A DNA stretch of 64,000 nt from Chimonanthus salicifolius (GCA_013350335.1 CM023535.1:32582991-32646990), one strand, 5' to 3'. Shown: positions 35,439 to 48,034, counted from the stretch's first letter. The notes: generated by a model from the sequence alone, not told the origin. Translations and numbers: made by a program.

Positions 35439-38400
35439 ATGGCTCCGAAGAGAAGGACTCGTCGCAACCAGAAAGAGGTATCACCACCTCGCCAGGAAGA
35501 GGAGGTACCCCATCGGGAGGAGGAACAGAATAATATCAACATACAAGGTGTACCTCCCGAGCTAAAAGATGTAGTTCAAGCGGCAGTCGCTGCTGCTCTT
35601 CAGCAACATTTGAGCGGAAATGCGACTACTAGCGACGGAAATGCTACTACTAGTGACACTAGTAAGCGGAAGATGGTTAAAGACTTCCAGCAACAGCGTC
35701 CTCCCTACTTTAGAGGAAAAGAAGGGGCTGTAGGAGCAGATCACTGGTTAAAGAAGATCACTCAGATCTTAAATCTGCTTCAGGTTTCCAGTCCGGCTGA
35801 CAGAATCTTACTGGCAACATCTCAACTGATTGAGGATGCCGGTAATTGGTGGGAAGTGGTAGAAAAGCAACAATCACTGGTGCCGGAAGGGGAAAGAATT
35901 GCCATGACTTGGGAATGGTTCTCAGCCACTTTTCTAGAGCAGTTTTTCCCGGAGGAAGAAAGGGAGAGCCAGACTGAAGCTTTTATATCATTAGTACAAG
36001 GCAATATGACAGTGGCAGAGTACCACCGGGAGTTCCTTCGATTATCTGTCTACGCGTTCTACATGGTGGACACTGAGCACCGGAGGGCCCGTAAGTTTGA
36101 ACGGGGCCTTCGGCCGAGCATCAAAACAAGGGTGACAGTATTCAAGGAACCTACATTGGCAGGGGTGGTCGGCAGGGCCACTATAGTGGAGCGGGAATTG
36201 AATGAGGAAGCACGGCATAACAATCGCCGATGGCAGAGTGGGCGGGGTGCATTTCAACCCAATAAGAGGTTCCGCCCGAGTTTCAGCAGACCCTCATCCT
36301 CCACTGGATCTAAAGGGGGCTTTCGCCCCAATCAGCCCTCCCAGTCAGCATCAGTTACCCAGGATCCTAGAGGTGGGAACACTTGCTATCAGTGTGGCCA
36401 ACAGGGTCACTTCAAGAGGGAGTGTCCGCAGCTCAGCAGACCCTCTAACTTCAAGGGTTCCTCCCGCCCTCCAGTTAGATCAGCTCCGCCGCGAGGGGGC
36501 AGAACATACAATCAGGCAGGACGGGCTCCAAACCCTACGGGATCAGGACGACTTTTTGCTATACCTTCTCCAGTAGCAGTGGACCGCTCGGTGATTCAAG
36601 GTATGGCCGTAGTTGGTAGTTCTTATGCAGTTACATTATTTGATTCTGGAGCTTCCCATTCATTTATATCTGCTGCATTCATATCTGCTACGGGCACATT
36701 AGTACAGAATCTGTCCACCTCACTTACTATTGTATCCCCTGTCGGAGACACATCTTTGGGGCTCATATGCACGGCACTGAACACTGAACTCGCTGGATTC
36801 AGATTCGAGTTCAATTATTTAGTAATCGATATGGCTGAGTACGATGTTATATTTGGCATGGACTGGTTGGCTACGTATCAGGCCCATATTGATTGCCATC
36901 TTCGTAGAGTGATATTTTGGTCACCCGAAGGAAGGCGGTATATAGTGCCCGCTGACCGACAGGGCATTCCTAGAAGGCTGCAGGAAGAATTGAATCATCT
37001 TGCCTTGAACACCCTCAGATTAGATAAGGCACCAATAGCTGAACTTCCGGCGGTGGTAGTAGATTATGCCGAGGTATTTCCAACAGAGCTCCCTGGTCTG
37101 CCACCTAAGAGGGAGATAGACTTTGAGATTAAATTATACCCCGGCGCAGCTCCAGTATCATTACCTCTTTACAGGATGGCACCGGCTGAGATGACTGAGT
37201 TGAAAAAGCAGATTGATGAACTGCTCAGGCTGGGCTTTATTCGGAACAGCACATCCGCATGGGGAGCCCCGGTATTGTTTGTTAAGAAGAAGGACGGTAC
37301 CCTTCGGATGTGTGTGGATTATAGAAAATTGAACCAGTTGACTGTCAGGAATAAATATCCCCTACCCAGGATTGATGATCTGTTTGATCAGCTTAGGGGT
37401 TCCTCTCACTTTTCCAAGATTGATCTGATGTCCGGATACCATCAAATCCGGGTTAGAGAGGAAGACATAGAGAAGACAGCCTTCAGGACACGGTATGGAT
37501 TATATGAGTATGTAGTCATGCCGTTTGGGCTTACTAATGCACCGGCGGTGTTCATGGACCTGATGAATAGGATATTCCGTCCTTACTTGGATCAGTTTGT
37601 AATTGTATTTATTGATGACATCCTGATCTATTCCAAGAGTCAGGAGGAACATGCTGAACACCTGCGGATAGTTCTGAACACCCTTAAGAGGAACCAGTTG
37701 TATGCCAAAGCCAGCAAGTGTGAATTTTGGCTATCAGAGGTCAATTTCTTGGGGCACGTTATATCGGAGGAAGGCATAGCTGTAGACCCGGCTAAGGTAG
37801 CGGCAGTGAGGGAGTGGAAAGCACCGACGAATGTGACCGAGATCCGCAGTTTTCTGGGATTGGCCGGTTACTACAGGAAATTTATTATGGATTTCTCCAA
37901 GATTGCAGCCCCACTTACCCGACTCACTCAGAAAGGAGTCAAATTTGAATGGTCAGATCTGTGCAACCGGAGATTTGAGGAGCTAAAGGAGAAGCTTACA
38001 ACCGCTCCTATTTTGATCTTGCCGGAAAGAGGCAGAAACTATGAGGTGTACTGTGATGCCTCAGGAGAGGGACTGGGGTGTACGCTCAGTCAAGGTAATA
38101 GGGCGGTGGCGTACGGGTCAAGACAGTTGAAAATTCATGAGCGCAATTATCCCACACATGATCTGGAACTGGCAGCAGTGGTCTTCGCTCTTAAAAGCTG
38201 GAGACACTACCTTTATGGTGAGAAGTTTGAAGTATTCTCAGACCATAAGAGCCTAAAGTACCTATTTGATCAGAAGGAACTTAACATGAGACAACGTAGA
38301 TGGATGGAATACCTGGCAGATTATGAGTTCGCACTCCGGTATCATCCTGGCAAGGCGAACAAAGTGACGGATGCTCTCAGCCGCATATCACCTGCGACAG

Positions 38401-39932
38401 TGGCCAGTATGATCAGAACAGAATGGGAGGTGTTGAATACCATCAGAGAGTTTAAACTCTATCTGAATAATCATGGAACCATATATAATCTGATCATACG
38501 ATCCCACATGGTCTCCGAGATTGAACGGGAACAACGAACAGATCCAGAGGTGGAGGAAATATGGGCTAAAATGTCTACCGGTGAAGTTGTACCGGAATGG
38601 GAATTACGACCGGGACAGGGTGTTATGTTCCGAGGTAGGACATATGTGCCCAAGAATTGCAGAAGAGAGTTGCTGATTGAAGCACACCAAACAAAACTCT
38701 CTATTCACCCGGGCACCACCAAGATGTACCATGATCTTAAGAGGCACTATTGGTGGCATGGACTTAAGAAAGACGTGGCCGAGTTTGTTGCTCGTTGCTT
38801 AACCTGTCAGCAGGTCAAGGCAGAACATCGGAAGCCACTGGGTTTACTCGCACCCTTACCGGTGCCAGAATGGAAATGGGAACACATATCCATGGACTTT
38901 GTAACAGGGTTGCCAAGGTCATCCAAGGGCAACGATGCGATATGGGTCATAGTGGACCGGTTGACCAAGTCTGCACATTTCCTTCCCATCAAGATGACGG
39001 ATTCATCAGACACTTTGGGTCGACGGTACATCCGGGAGATCATCAGGTTACATGGCATTCCCCGGTCTATTGTGTCCGACAGGGATGGCCGATTCACCGG
39101 CAGAGTATGGCAGGGCTTGCAGTCGGCTATGGGGACCGATGTATTAACTAGCACAGCATTTCATCCACAGACTGATGGACAGTCGGAGAGGACAATACAG
39201 ACATTGGAGGATATGCTGAGAGCATGCATGCTAGACTTTAAGGGTGGATGGGAGGATCATTTACCACTGGTGGAGTTTTCCTACAATAACAGCTATCAGT
39301 CAAGCCTACAAATGGCTCCGTTTGAGGCCTTATATGGTAGGCCATGTAGATCACCAGTGTGTTGGACAGAAGCCGGTGAGCCTGCGCTGATTGGACCGGA
39401 GTTGGTTGCAGAAACTACAGCGCAGATTAAATTGATACGGCAACATCTACTCACTGCACAAAGCCGACAGAAGAGTTACGCCGACAAAAGGAGAAGGTTC
39501 CTCGAATTTGAGGTGGGGGACTTGGTGTTTTTGAAAGTCTCACCACGGAAGGGACACATGAGATTTGGAAAGAAGGGGAAACTGTCACCTAGATTTGTGG
39601 GACCGTTTTCAATCTTGAAGAGGGTGGGGGGGGTAGCTTATCAGTTGGCGCTCCCTCCGCAGTTATCATCATTACATGATGTATTCCATGTGTCTATGTT
39701 GAGGAAGTACAACCCTGATCCATCACATGTATTGAATATTCAAGACATCGATGTGCAAAGCGATGTGACATATGTGGAAAAGCCGGTCAGAATAGTCGGG
39801 ACCGAGCAAAGGGTGTTGCGGAACCGGGCCATTCAGTTCGTCAAGGTGGTATGGGAACGACATGGTAATGAAGAAACCACCTGGGAACTTGAGTCGGAGA
39901 TGAGAGCCTCTCATCCGGAACTCTTTGTGTAA
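35439..39932 (+). CDS. gag-pol: Element E Gag-Pol polyprotein, intact (1497 aa)
   Basis: A single frame from ATG (AGGAAATGGCTCCG context) to TAA. Approximate residues: Gag core 80-260 with a duplicated GNATTSD near 60-75; zinc knuckle C316, C319, H324, C329; protease D402-S-G; RT about 560-760 with FIDD 724-727; RNase H D873, E910, D935; integrase finger H1083, H1090, C1120, C1123; core D1153, D1214, E1250 (35-residue spacing); GPF 1388-1390; chromodomain about 1445-1497. All key residues are present. The chromodomain lacks the first aromatic-cage residue, as in group II plant chromodomains, which are thought to direct insertion to heterochromatin. An odd point: VTDALSR replaces the usual VADALSR after RNase H. 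This is the best candidate for a functional source copy in the window. Confidence 0.97.
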   Translation: MAPKRRTRRNQKEVSPPRQEEEVPHREEEQNNINIQGVPPELKDVVQAAVAAALQQHLSGNATTSDGNATTSDTSKRKMVKDFQQQRPPYFRGKEGAVGADHWLKKITQILNLLQVSSPADRILLATSQLIEDAGNWWEVVEKQQSLVPEGERIAMTWEWFSATFLEQFFPEEERESQTEAFISLVQGNMTVAEYHREFLRLSVYAFYMVDTEHRRARKFERGLRPSIKTRVTVFKEPTLAGVVGRATIVERELNEEARHNNRRWQSGRGAFQPNKRFRPSFSRPSSSTGSKGGFRPNQPSQSASVTQDPRGGNTCYQCGQQGHFKRECPQLSRPSNFKGSSRPPVRSAPPRGGRTYNQAGRAPNPTGSGRLFAIPSPVAVDRSVIQGMAVVGSSYAVTLFDSGASHSFISAAFISATGTLVQNLSTSLTIVSPVGDTSLGLICTALNTELAGFRFEFNYLVIDMAEYDVIFGMDWLATYQAHIDCHLRRVIFWSPEGRRYIVPADRQGIPRRLQEELNHLALNTLRLDKAPIAELPAVVVDYAEVFPTELPGLPPKREIDFEIKLYPGAAPVSLPLYRMAPAEMTELKKQIDELLRLGFIRNSTSAWGAPVLFVKKKDGTLRMCVDYRKLNQLTVRNKYPLPRIDDLFDQLRGSSHFSKIDLMSGYHQIRVREEDIEKTAFRTRYGLYEYVVMPFGLTNAPAVFMDLMNRIFRPYLDQFVIVFIDDILIYSKSQEEHAEHLRIVLNTLKRNQLYAKASKCEFWLSEVNFLGHVISEEGIAVDPAKVAAVREWKAPTNVTEIRSFLGLAGYYRKFIMDFSKIAAPLTRLTQKGVKFEWSDLCNRRFEELKEKLTTAPILILPERGRNYEVYCDASGEGLGCTLSQGNRAVAYGSRQLKIHERNYPTHDLELAAVVFALKSWRHYLYGEKFEVFSDHKSLKYLFDQKELNMRQRRWMEYLADYEFALRYHPGKANKVTDALSRISPATVASMIRTEWEVLNTIREFKLYLNNHGTIYNLIIRSHMVSEIEREQRTDPEVEEIWAKMSTGEVVPEWELRPGQGVMFRGRTYVPKNCRRELLIEAHQTKLSIHPGTTKMYHDLKRHYWWHGLKKDVAEFVARCLTCQQVKAEHRKPLGLLAPLPVPEWKWEHISMDFVTGLPRSSKGNDAIWVIVDRLTKSAHFLPIKMTDSSDTLGRRYIREIIRLHGIPRSIVSDRDGRFTGRVWQGLQSAMGTDVLTSTAFHPQTDGQSERTIQTLEDMLRACMLDFKGGWEDHLPLVEFSYNNSYQSSLQMAPFEALYGRPCRSPVCWTEAGEPALIGPELVAETTAQIKLIRQHLLTAQSRQKSYADKRRRFLEFEVGDLVFLKVSPRKGHMRFGKKGKLSPRFVGPFSILKRVGGVAYQLALPPQLSSLHDVFHVSMLRKYNPDPSHVLNIQDIDVQSDVTYVEKPVRIVGTEQRVLRNRAIQFVKVVWERHGNEETTWELESEMRASHPELFV

Positions 39933-39954
39933 GATGTTTTGAACCTCTACTTCG

Positions 39955-39994
39955 CTCGAATTTTCGGGACGAAAATTTTAAAAGAGGATTGTAT
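39955..39994 (+). promoter_or_regulatory. Element E pre-PPT hairpin and PPT
   Basis: GAATTTTCG-GGA-CGAAAATTTT is followed by AAAAGAGGATTGTAT directly before the TGTAAG of the 3' LTR, the expected site of plus-strand priming. Confidence 0.85.
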
Positions 39995-42900
39995 TGTAAG
40001 GTCTCGGAATTTTGGAATTAATATAAATGTGAATATTATTTATTTTAATGATGGAAATTAGAAAATTGGTGGAGTAAATGGTAAATGGGCCAAAATTGGA
40101 TAAAGGCCCAAGTGTGGCCCAATAGACTATGTTTGGATTTAAATTTATTTAAATGGGTCAAGAATGGTCAAATTGGGTCAAATACCCATTTGGGACCAAA
40201 TGGGTCAAGATGGGTATGCTCCAAGGTAAATGGGCTAGATGGAAATGTAATTGGGCCATAGGCCCAATGGTAATCCACTTAGAGTGAATTCAATGATTTT
40301 AAATCACCTAAGTTATTTTGAATTAAACAATGGTGATGTGGCCAAGTGTGGACCCAAGGTTTGGTGGGGCCGACCACCATGTTTGATTTGGTCAACCATG
40401 GGTGGAATAATGGAATTAGGTTAAGTATAATGAATTAACCTAAGGTGATTTAAATAAGTAAATGGGAATTAAAGTAACTAAGTAATTAAATAATTAAATT
40501 ATTTAACATGGTAGTTAAGAGTGGTCAAAGGGGGCCCATGAGGTGAAAACTCACCTCATCCCAAGCTCAAAAAAATGGAACACGTTGGGACTTAGAGGGG
40601 TGGAGTTATAAGTCATAAAGCAACTTAAATATCTCAAAATATCTTAAGGTTGGTGAAGGTAATTAATGTAAAGTAAAAAAAATGGGGATAAGCCTTGATG
40701 TCTTTTCCATTCTCTTTTCATTCAACTCTCTCCATTTTCACTCCTCCATTGCCGTCCCATGTCCAAGTGAAGGAGAGAAGAAAAAAAAAAGAGAAGGAGC
40801 TCAAGGAGAGAAGAAAAAAAAATGGAATTTGGAGGGAGTTCACTCTAAGATTAAGGTCATCATCTTCCTCTCATCATCTTTTCCTCTTTTCATCTCTCAA
40901 ATTCAAACCTAACATGGCTGATTTTAAGGTTGGGAGTTGCCACCCTTGATCAAAGATCTTAACCTATAAAAGATCAAGAAGAAAGAGAGAGGAGGCTACG
41001 GAGACCGACGGGAGCGGCGGAAATCGGAGGAGACGTCGGATAGTGAGTATTTCTTAACTAAAAGAATTTTGGATTTTAGGGTTTAAGAAATGGAATTTAT
41101 TTTTGTGAAATTAATGGTGGATAGGTGATTTTATACTATGGAATTTAGATACATTAAATGGAAGGGTGGAAGATGGAGAAAACCCTAAATGGGTGAATTA
41201 GGGTTAGGGTAAGAAATTGGAAAAATATATTGTGTGCATTGTATAATGTAATTAAGTTATTAAGCATGGAATTATGTGGAATTGGAAGGTAATGTGTGAT
41301 TTTCTTAGGGTTTTAAGGTATGGAGGACATTGTGTAATTTAATTATGTAAAAATGGAAGCATGGAGAATGTTAATGATTTTAGGGTTTTAAAATGATTAA
41401 ATGTAGGCAATTGAGGAAATTATAATGGAGTGTTTAAGGTTAAAATTATTGGATCATGAACCATGGGTTCGGGGCCATGGTGAATGGCCGAACCCTATGG
41501 TGGTGTAATGGTAGTTTAAATGAGTACAAAAAATGGGGAAAATGATGGTTTTATGATGGTTTGATGATGATTGTAAATGGATTTAAAGTGTGATAAAGGA
41601 TGATGATTGAAATGTATAAGTTAAGCCCCTTCATGGAAGGGCTTGTGATGGGTTCAAATGTATAAGTAGGCCAAAGAAAACAAAATGGGAAAAATTGATG
41701 AATTGGGTATTTTGAACCCATGGCCCATTGGTGAACCATTTAAAGGGTTAAGTATGGGGTTTTGGATTGGTTTAAATGAATAAGGTTAGATTAATTACAT
41801 GACAAATTTTTAATGTTTTGGTAAGTCAATAATGGACCTAAGTTAAGGACCTAGGTTGTGGATCAATTTTAGGCTTAAATAGGCATGAATGAATGAGTAA
41901 TTGGTTATGTAAAGGGGTAGTGGCACAAATGGTAATTATTGGCTAAAATGAAGAAACTCACTAAGTTATGATTTATGGGCTTGGAAATGATTAAAACTTG
42001 GATTGATTTGGTAATTTAATAAGGTACCGGATAGCGCGAGCGGTACGCGAGTCGGTAGCCGGATTGTCGGACGAAAACGAAATAAAGACGCGAGTCGGTA
42101 TTCGGTAGGATTTCTACCTACTTGTAAGCCATGGATGTGTTATGGTATATTTATATTATTTTGGTTGACTTTGGGATTGATCTTAAAAAAAATTGTTCTA
42201 TGATTATGGACATTATGTTTAATACTATGGTTTATTATTTTTAAGATTATGCATTATATGGTAAGGCTATGTATGGTATATTAAGGGTATGAGATATACA
42301 TATTACATAGCATAATGCATTACATCTCATGCATGGCATGGGCGGAAAAAAATAAACAAACCGGAGTCCATGCTCCGTCGGGGCGACCGAGAACAGGCAT
42401 GGGGACACCTTGACGAGGCTTTGCCGTCAAGGGGGATATTTTGCGGTTGGACATATCTTGACGAGGTTTTTCCGTCAAGAGGGATATGACAGTATATGGC
42501 AGGAATGATGGGTGGGATTCATAACATTGACACCCATGGCATATCATGTACTTATATTTCAGTATATGGTGATTTATAGTTTTCACTGTGTTATTATCTG
42601 TATGTGGTTATTACTAACCCATGTGCTAGCCCTACTCGGAATCCTACTGGGCGCGTTGTTCTAACGCCCTACTTCTACCCTAGCTGACAATGCAGGAGAT
42701 GGCGGACCGGAAGGGCGAGACGGAACCCAAGCTTAGGAGCTTGGGGAGGCGGATTAATTATTTTGTTGTACTTTATTTTGAAAAAGATGTATTTGTATAG
42801 TTAGCTTGTCGGAAATGTAATAATTTAGGTGGTTTGCTATGTTTAGGTATTATTTTGGATAATACAGTATAATGGCACTTTCGTAATTAATTGGGTATTT

Positions 42901-43153
42901 CTTCCCTGCTATCTGAAGAACTGGTAGGATAGTTCTATGATCATCCGCATTTGTTTTTATGTTCCGTGAGCTTACTTACTACGCGTGAACCGTACTCGTG
43001 GACTTATGTTCCACGCACGCGTAGGGTTGGCCAGTTAAGGGCCGGGCTTTAGAAGCTCGGAACTTAACTCGTGTCGTGACGTCCGCGCCCTTTGTCACTT
43101 TTATTAAAAAAAAAAATACTCTGATGTTACGGTGAAAAGGGGCGGGCGTTACA
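39995..43153 (+). repeat. Element E 3' LTR
   Basis: 3159 bp with the same content as the 5' LTR: palindrome near 41465-41495, terminal stem-loop near 43034-43068. Differences seen: ATGTTTGATT for ATGGTTGATT, CATAGC for CAGAGC, CTCATGC for CTCACGC, GAACCCAAG for GAAGCCAAG, TTTGTTT for TTTATTT, CTCGTGTCG for CTCGCGTCG. Confidence 0.96.
41043..42683 (+). promoter_or_regulatory. Predicted LTR-internal intron signals, element E 3' LTR
   Basis: The same GTGAGT donor and CTAAC/TAG acceptor as the 5' LTR, identical length (1641 bp). In the 3' LTR these would only matter for read-out transcription. Confidence 0.4.
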
Positions 43154-43710
43154 TAGCCACCAATTTAATAATTTAATAATTTAATTAATTTGATAATTTC
43201 CTTAGGTTAACTCATTTGTACTTAACCTAATTCTCATTATTCCACCCATGGTTGACCAAATCAACCATGGTGGCCGGCCCCACCAATCATTGGCCCACAC
43301 ACCACCTCACTTGATGAGGTGGAGGTGGGTCCCACTTGGCCACATCAACTTGGTGTAATTCCAAATAACTTAGGTGATTTAAACTTCATTCCATTCATTC
43401 TAAATGGATCACCATTAGGCCCATGGCCCAATTACATTTCCATCTTACCCATTTACCTTAAAGCTTAGCCATCTTGACCCATTGGTTCCCAAATGGGTAT
43501 TTGACCCAATTTGACCAACCATGGCCCAATTGGCCATCAGTGACCACTTAAATGACTTTAAAATCCACTCCATGGTCTATTGGGCCATAATTGGGCCTTT
43601 GTCCAAATTTTGGCCCATTTACCCCTTTATTTCATAAATTTTCCAATTTTCATCCTTAAAATAAATAATATTCCCATTTATATTAATTTTAAAAATTTCG
43701 GGCCCTTACA
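43154..43710 (-). repeat. Element D 3' LTR, U3 segment
   Basis: Continues the D LTR after E (TAGCC at 43154-43158 is the TSD copy) to the CCTTACA end. It carries the palindrome CCATGGTTGA-CCAAA-TCAACCATGG (43246-43270) and GGCCC(A/T)-rich repeats. Read on the minus strand, its start closely resembles the start of the E LTR (TGTAAGG.., TTAATATAAATG, ATTATTTATTTTAA). Confidence 0.93.
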
Positions 43711-44616
43711 ATACAATCCTCTTTTAAAATTTTCGTCCCGAAAATTCGAGCGAAGTAGAGGTTCAAAACATCCACACAAGGAGTTCCGCAATACCCTTTG
43801 TTCTCTCCCGATCACTCTGATCGGCTTCTCCACACCCATCACGTCGTTTTGTACATCGACGTCTGGTACATTCAAGACATGTGAAGGGTCGGGGTTGTAT
43901 TTTCCTCAACCCGGACACATGAAACACATCACGTAAAAATGATTACTGTGGAGGAAGTGCTAACTAATAGGCCACCTCCCCCACCCTCTTTAGGATTGGA
44001 AACGGCCCCACAATCTAGGCGACAGTTTCCCCTTCTTTCTGAGTCTCATGTGTCCCTCCCGTGGTGAGACTTCCAAAAGCACCAAATCTCCCCCTCAAAC
44101 TCGGGGAAACTTCTCCTCTTGTCGGCGTAATACTTATAACGGCTCTGCGCAGTGAGTAAAGGTTACCGTATAAATTTAATCTACGCCGTAGTCTCCACAA
44201 CCAACTTCGGTCCAACCAGCGCAGGCTCACCGACCTCTGTCTAACGCACTGGAGATCTACACGGCCCACCATATAAGGCCTCAAATGGAGCCATCTGGAG
44301 GTACTGTTATTGTAGGAGAACTCCACCAGTGGCAGGCGATTCTCCCATCCACCCTTGAAATCCCGCATACCTGCCCTCAGCATATCCTCCAATATCTGTA
44401 TTGTTCTCTCCGATTGTCCATCAGTGTGTGGGTGGATTGCTATGCTGGTTAACACATCGGTCCCCATAGCCGACTGCATACTCCTAGGCACATCCGTCCT
44501 ACCTCGAAATACAAGACCTTGTCCCGGTCGCAACTCCTATTCCGGTACTACCTCACCGGTAGACATCTTAGTCCATATCTCCTCCATTTCTGGGCCTATT
44601 CGCTGTTCCCGTTCAA
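43711..44616 (-). pseudogene. pol: Element D integrase/chromodomain remnant
   Basis: Read on the minus strand this starts at the RNase H-integrase linker (IEREQR-like), goes through [14 protein letters not shown] to VPRS and then jumps to MQSAMGTDV. That is an in-frame loss equal to E residues of about 1072-1228, removing the zinc finger and two of the three catalytic acids. The DGQSERTIQ region with the last acid remains, then frameshifts, GPF-like and VEKP(I/V)RV chromodomain-start sequence. The chromodomain body is gone: GTTCCG occurs at the join and at both ends of the matching stretch in E, implying a direct-repeat deletion. The PPT and its hairpin follow intact (about 43711-43750). No enzyme can be made. 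Confidence 0.85.
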
Positions 44617-46749
44617 TCGTGTCAAGTATCTCTTAATTACATCAACACCACTCATATCAACCTATGAGTTTCATTCTTGTGGAAATTACTCTGTCTCCTG
44701 CTATCTCTTTCTCTCATGAACCCATTTACGATCTTATGCAGACTAATGTATTCTATTTCACTTTACCTGCCACCAAGATATTTCCCATCCATACTCCTTC
44801 AATACGTTCTTTTGTCTACTCTCCGTGTGAGTTAGTCTGCCAATACGAGCCTATGCTCAAGTCCATTGTTGATTCCATTTTAACTAAGTTTCTAGCTTCA
44901 CCCTCCTGGAACTCCATCGGCCAACTATAGAGTCAGGTGATCAGTCTCACTCGGCAGTCGCCCATAGCTTCCCATTCAAGTTTCACTAGACTCTTAACCT
45001 TTCCCTTAAGTCCATCTCTCAACAGCAATCATACCTTTTATTTGCATATAAGTCACTATGGGACTAACCATTTTTTGTTCATAACTCCTCCAATACCAAT
45101 ACCCGACATCAATCCCAATCACATAAATACTAATTTCCTACCCTTCTGGATTATTCCACATACTTTCATAGATTCCATAAAAACAATGATATATCTAAGC
45201 TTACTTAGACTATGTCAAATAATGTCCATTCATCACAAAAAAATATTCATAGGTATTACCAATTCCACCACCACCAAATTCCACCCTACATGCCTACGTT
45301 ATCAATGGTTACCACATCATACTATTCATATGCCTTCATTAGCAGGCCACGTAGAATTGAAATCACACACCATCTTCGAATAACACAACTCATGTGTAAT
45401 TAGATCTTTCACCTCCATTCACATCAAACAACAACTTGGGGTATCATAAGAAATAACACATTAATAAGATGTAGTGATTCAACCTAATTATGATTAGGTT
45501 ACCCTACCCCATTTACAACACACACCTAGAGATTTTTAAAAATAATAATGCTACTCATCCAGAGCAAATCATCCCAATACATTCGAAGACCACCCATGAC
45601 CATCCATAAATTCCTAAACTTTGGAATTACTCATGAGCTCCACCTAGGTTTCCAACCAAACGCATTGGCATATCATGGCCTTCTCATGCATACTACATAT
45701 TCACAACTCCCAGCACTTTATCAACTCATCATCATACCCATAGTCTATAACACATCCTTGTTCCTCAATGATTACTCATTGAATACCACCAATTATCAAA
45801 GTACATCATATAAACTCATTGCACAATTGATAATTCACAACTTAATAACCTCATAAGGAATCCTCATACAATCACTAAATAAAATGCTTTCATAAATTCA
45901 TGGTCCATCATTCATTCATGCATTTTTTTTTTAAGGCCATAAATCCATTTCAAGGCCTATCATTACTTATTCATAATCTATACTACACATTGGGAGAATG
46001 CACTTGCATTATACATAGAAGATTTTTTTTTTTATACAATATATTTGTCTTTGCAAGCTAGACCCTTCACATTCTCCTCATAATATCATCTTCTCACGAG
46101 TTTCATGTGGCAAGTTAACCCATGCATTCCGGTCTCTTTCAAGTACACTGTTTATCCAACATGTCTCAAATGGCACTTTGTTCACATGAGAACCTCTTAT
46201 AACCCTTCACAAAGCGTTTACATCATCACCCATTATGTGTCATAATATAAATCTCTTCCCTTGATCATGACAAATTATCAAGCCATGGGTCATCACCAAT
46301 ATAAAAGCCATTGTACCATCCCCCAAGTATACCCATATATCACATTAACAAATACTCCCCACTCTTTTCATTCACATTTACCTCACTCATAAACATATGC
46401 AACACATACCCCACATCAAAAGTTCATGCCTCTTATCCTCATTTGATGCATGTAGTTCACAAATCGAGCATACCCCTTCAAGAGGGTAGGGTAGTATGTG
46501 CAGTTGTGCCCAACCTAGTTGCACAACTCGTACCTATAATCGGGTCCCATTTCCCCTACCGACTTTCTTATCATCGGAAAGTCTTCCACATTCTCTTCAG
46601 GAAGAGATGATAAATCCCCTTCATCTTCCTCGGGAGGTCCCTCCTGAAAGTCCAGGCTAACTGCTTATGCTAGATGCAGACACCAAATCTATGGGACAGC
46701 TAGGGGTTTCCTTACCCCACGGTTCCATATACTCCTCGTCGTTTGACAT
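44617..46749 (-). pseudogene. Decayed coding region of unknown identity in element D
   Basis: I do not recognise this. The minus strand reads as protein in patches of 20-60 codons broken by stops and frameshifts. It starts MSNDEEYMEPWGKE at 46749, then an acidic PPEEDEGDLSSLPEEN and VGHNCTYYPTLLKGYARF (about 46420-46640), HVNKVPFETCWINSVLERD and AWVNLPHETREKM (about 46085-46190), IDYGYDDELIKCWEL (about 45720), and KSLVKLEWEAMGDCRV with EFQEGEARNLVKME (about 44870-44990). It occupies the place of gag, protease and RT, in the sense direction of D. None of the patches resembles Tekay Gag or Pol by eye. A captured host gene, a very diverged gag, or an element-specific ORF are possible. Confidence 0.5.
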
Positions 46750-47541
46750 ATCTATATCATAAAATACAATAGAATACACAAACACCATCCACAACAGTTT
46801 CCAATAAAACCAATCTAGGTTTTGGGGATTTTCCTATATATAACACAACGTATTTTGGGGAAAATTTTCCAAACTAGCACACTCAGTTTTGAGAATAACA
46901 TCCCTAAGTACCAATGCTTGTTCCATTTGGTGAGATGGGGGAAATTTTCCTACATTTGATAAATCCATCATTGTCCCATTAATTGGGGAAAACTAGATTT
47001 ATTTTCTCATTTTGGGGGAAATTTTCCTAAGTATCATTGTTTTTTTTTTTTTTTTTCCATTTGGGGGGGAGTTGCCAAATAAGCACACTTGGTTTTCCTT
47101 TGTTTATGGGGGGAAAATCTCTAAACTCCTACTGTTTGTTGTTCAACTTAAGAATACTGGGGAAACACATCCTATTTTCGCTACGTTTGATAAAGTTATC
47201 ATTGTTTCATCAATTCGGGGGAAAGATTTCTAAGTGATCACACCTTGTTTTGGGGAAAATTTCCTAAGTATCAAAGTACTGTGTTTTCATTTTCGGGGGA
47301 AATAAGCCCTATATTGCTACGTTTGATAAATTTAACTTAGGATGAATCTTTCTTCCCTTGCTATCATTCCTTTTCGTCAAATGTTGTTCTCAGACTGAAT
47401 ACTTCAGTTTGAGTCAATCGAAGTAAATTAACCCGGCCCCCGTGCAGCGGACTCGAAGAGTCGGTCGGTTGGGATTCTTAGCTGCCAGTGAGACATTCAA
47501 CCGTCTTAATCTTACTTCGAGAGATTCATTCTTCCAAGTTC
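46750..47541 (-). other. Element D 5' leader with reiterated GGGGAAA tracts
   Basis: About 790 bp between the PBS and the first codon of the unknown region. On plus it holds about nine imperfect repeats of GGGGGAAATTTTCCTAAG-like sequence spaced 30-90 bp, plus a poly-T run at about 47038-47056. The hairpin near the PBS has lost one loop base (GACTCGAAGAGTC at 47450-47462). The same tracts, fewer, occur in the A, E and G leaders. Confidence 0.7.
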
Positions 47542-47553
47542 GCTCTGATACCA
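47542..47553 (-). promoter_or_regulatory. Element D primer-binding site (tRNA-iMet)
   Basis: TGGTATCAGAGC on the minus strand, two bases from the LTR end. It is a perfect match to the other elements and consistent with recent mobility despite the ruined coding region. Confidence 0.9.
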
Positions 47554-48034
47554 ACTGTAACGCCCGTCCCTTTTCACCATAAATCAGAGTTAAATTTTTT
47601 TTTTTTTTTTTAAAAGTGACAAAGGGCGCGGACGCCACGACGCGAGTTAAGTCCGAGCTTCTAAAGCCCGGCCCTTAACTGGCCAACCCTACGCTTGCGT
47701 GGAGCCAAGTCCACGAGTACGGTTCACGCGTAGATGTAAGCTCAAGGAATATTACTTCTCAGTGCGGAATTAACAACAAAGACTATCCTACAGATTTGAG
47801 ATAGCAAGGAAGATAACATTCATTTAAATTTCTATAATACCTCAAAACCATAATGTCCCTAATAAAATCCCAAAACATAACCAGTAATCTAATTTATTAC
47901 ATTCCGACAAGCTAAGTTACTCAAATTACATTTTTCCAACATAAACTTAAAAAAACATAATGAATCTGCCTTCCCAAGCTACTAAGCATGACTCCCGTCC
48001 CGTCCTTCCGTTTCGCCACCTCCTGCGTCATCAG

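Larger units (their letters stand above)
31730..43153 (+). mobile_element. Element E: complete, potentially autonomous Tekay-like retrotransposon
   Basis: E is 11,424 bp: two 3159-bp LTRs, TG/CA ends, TSD TAGCC, intact PBS, PPT and a full-length polyprotein. By eye about six substitutions separate the LTRs (near 0.2%). It is the innermost and so the youngest insertion of the nest. Confidence 0.97.

Noticed and set aside
44937..45383. 148-codon plus-strand open frame in the D interior
   Set aside because: It runs antisense to the decayed minus-strand coding region, is Ser/Thr/His/Pro-rich as expected of a complement, and has no recognisable motif.
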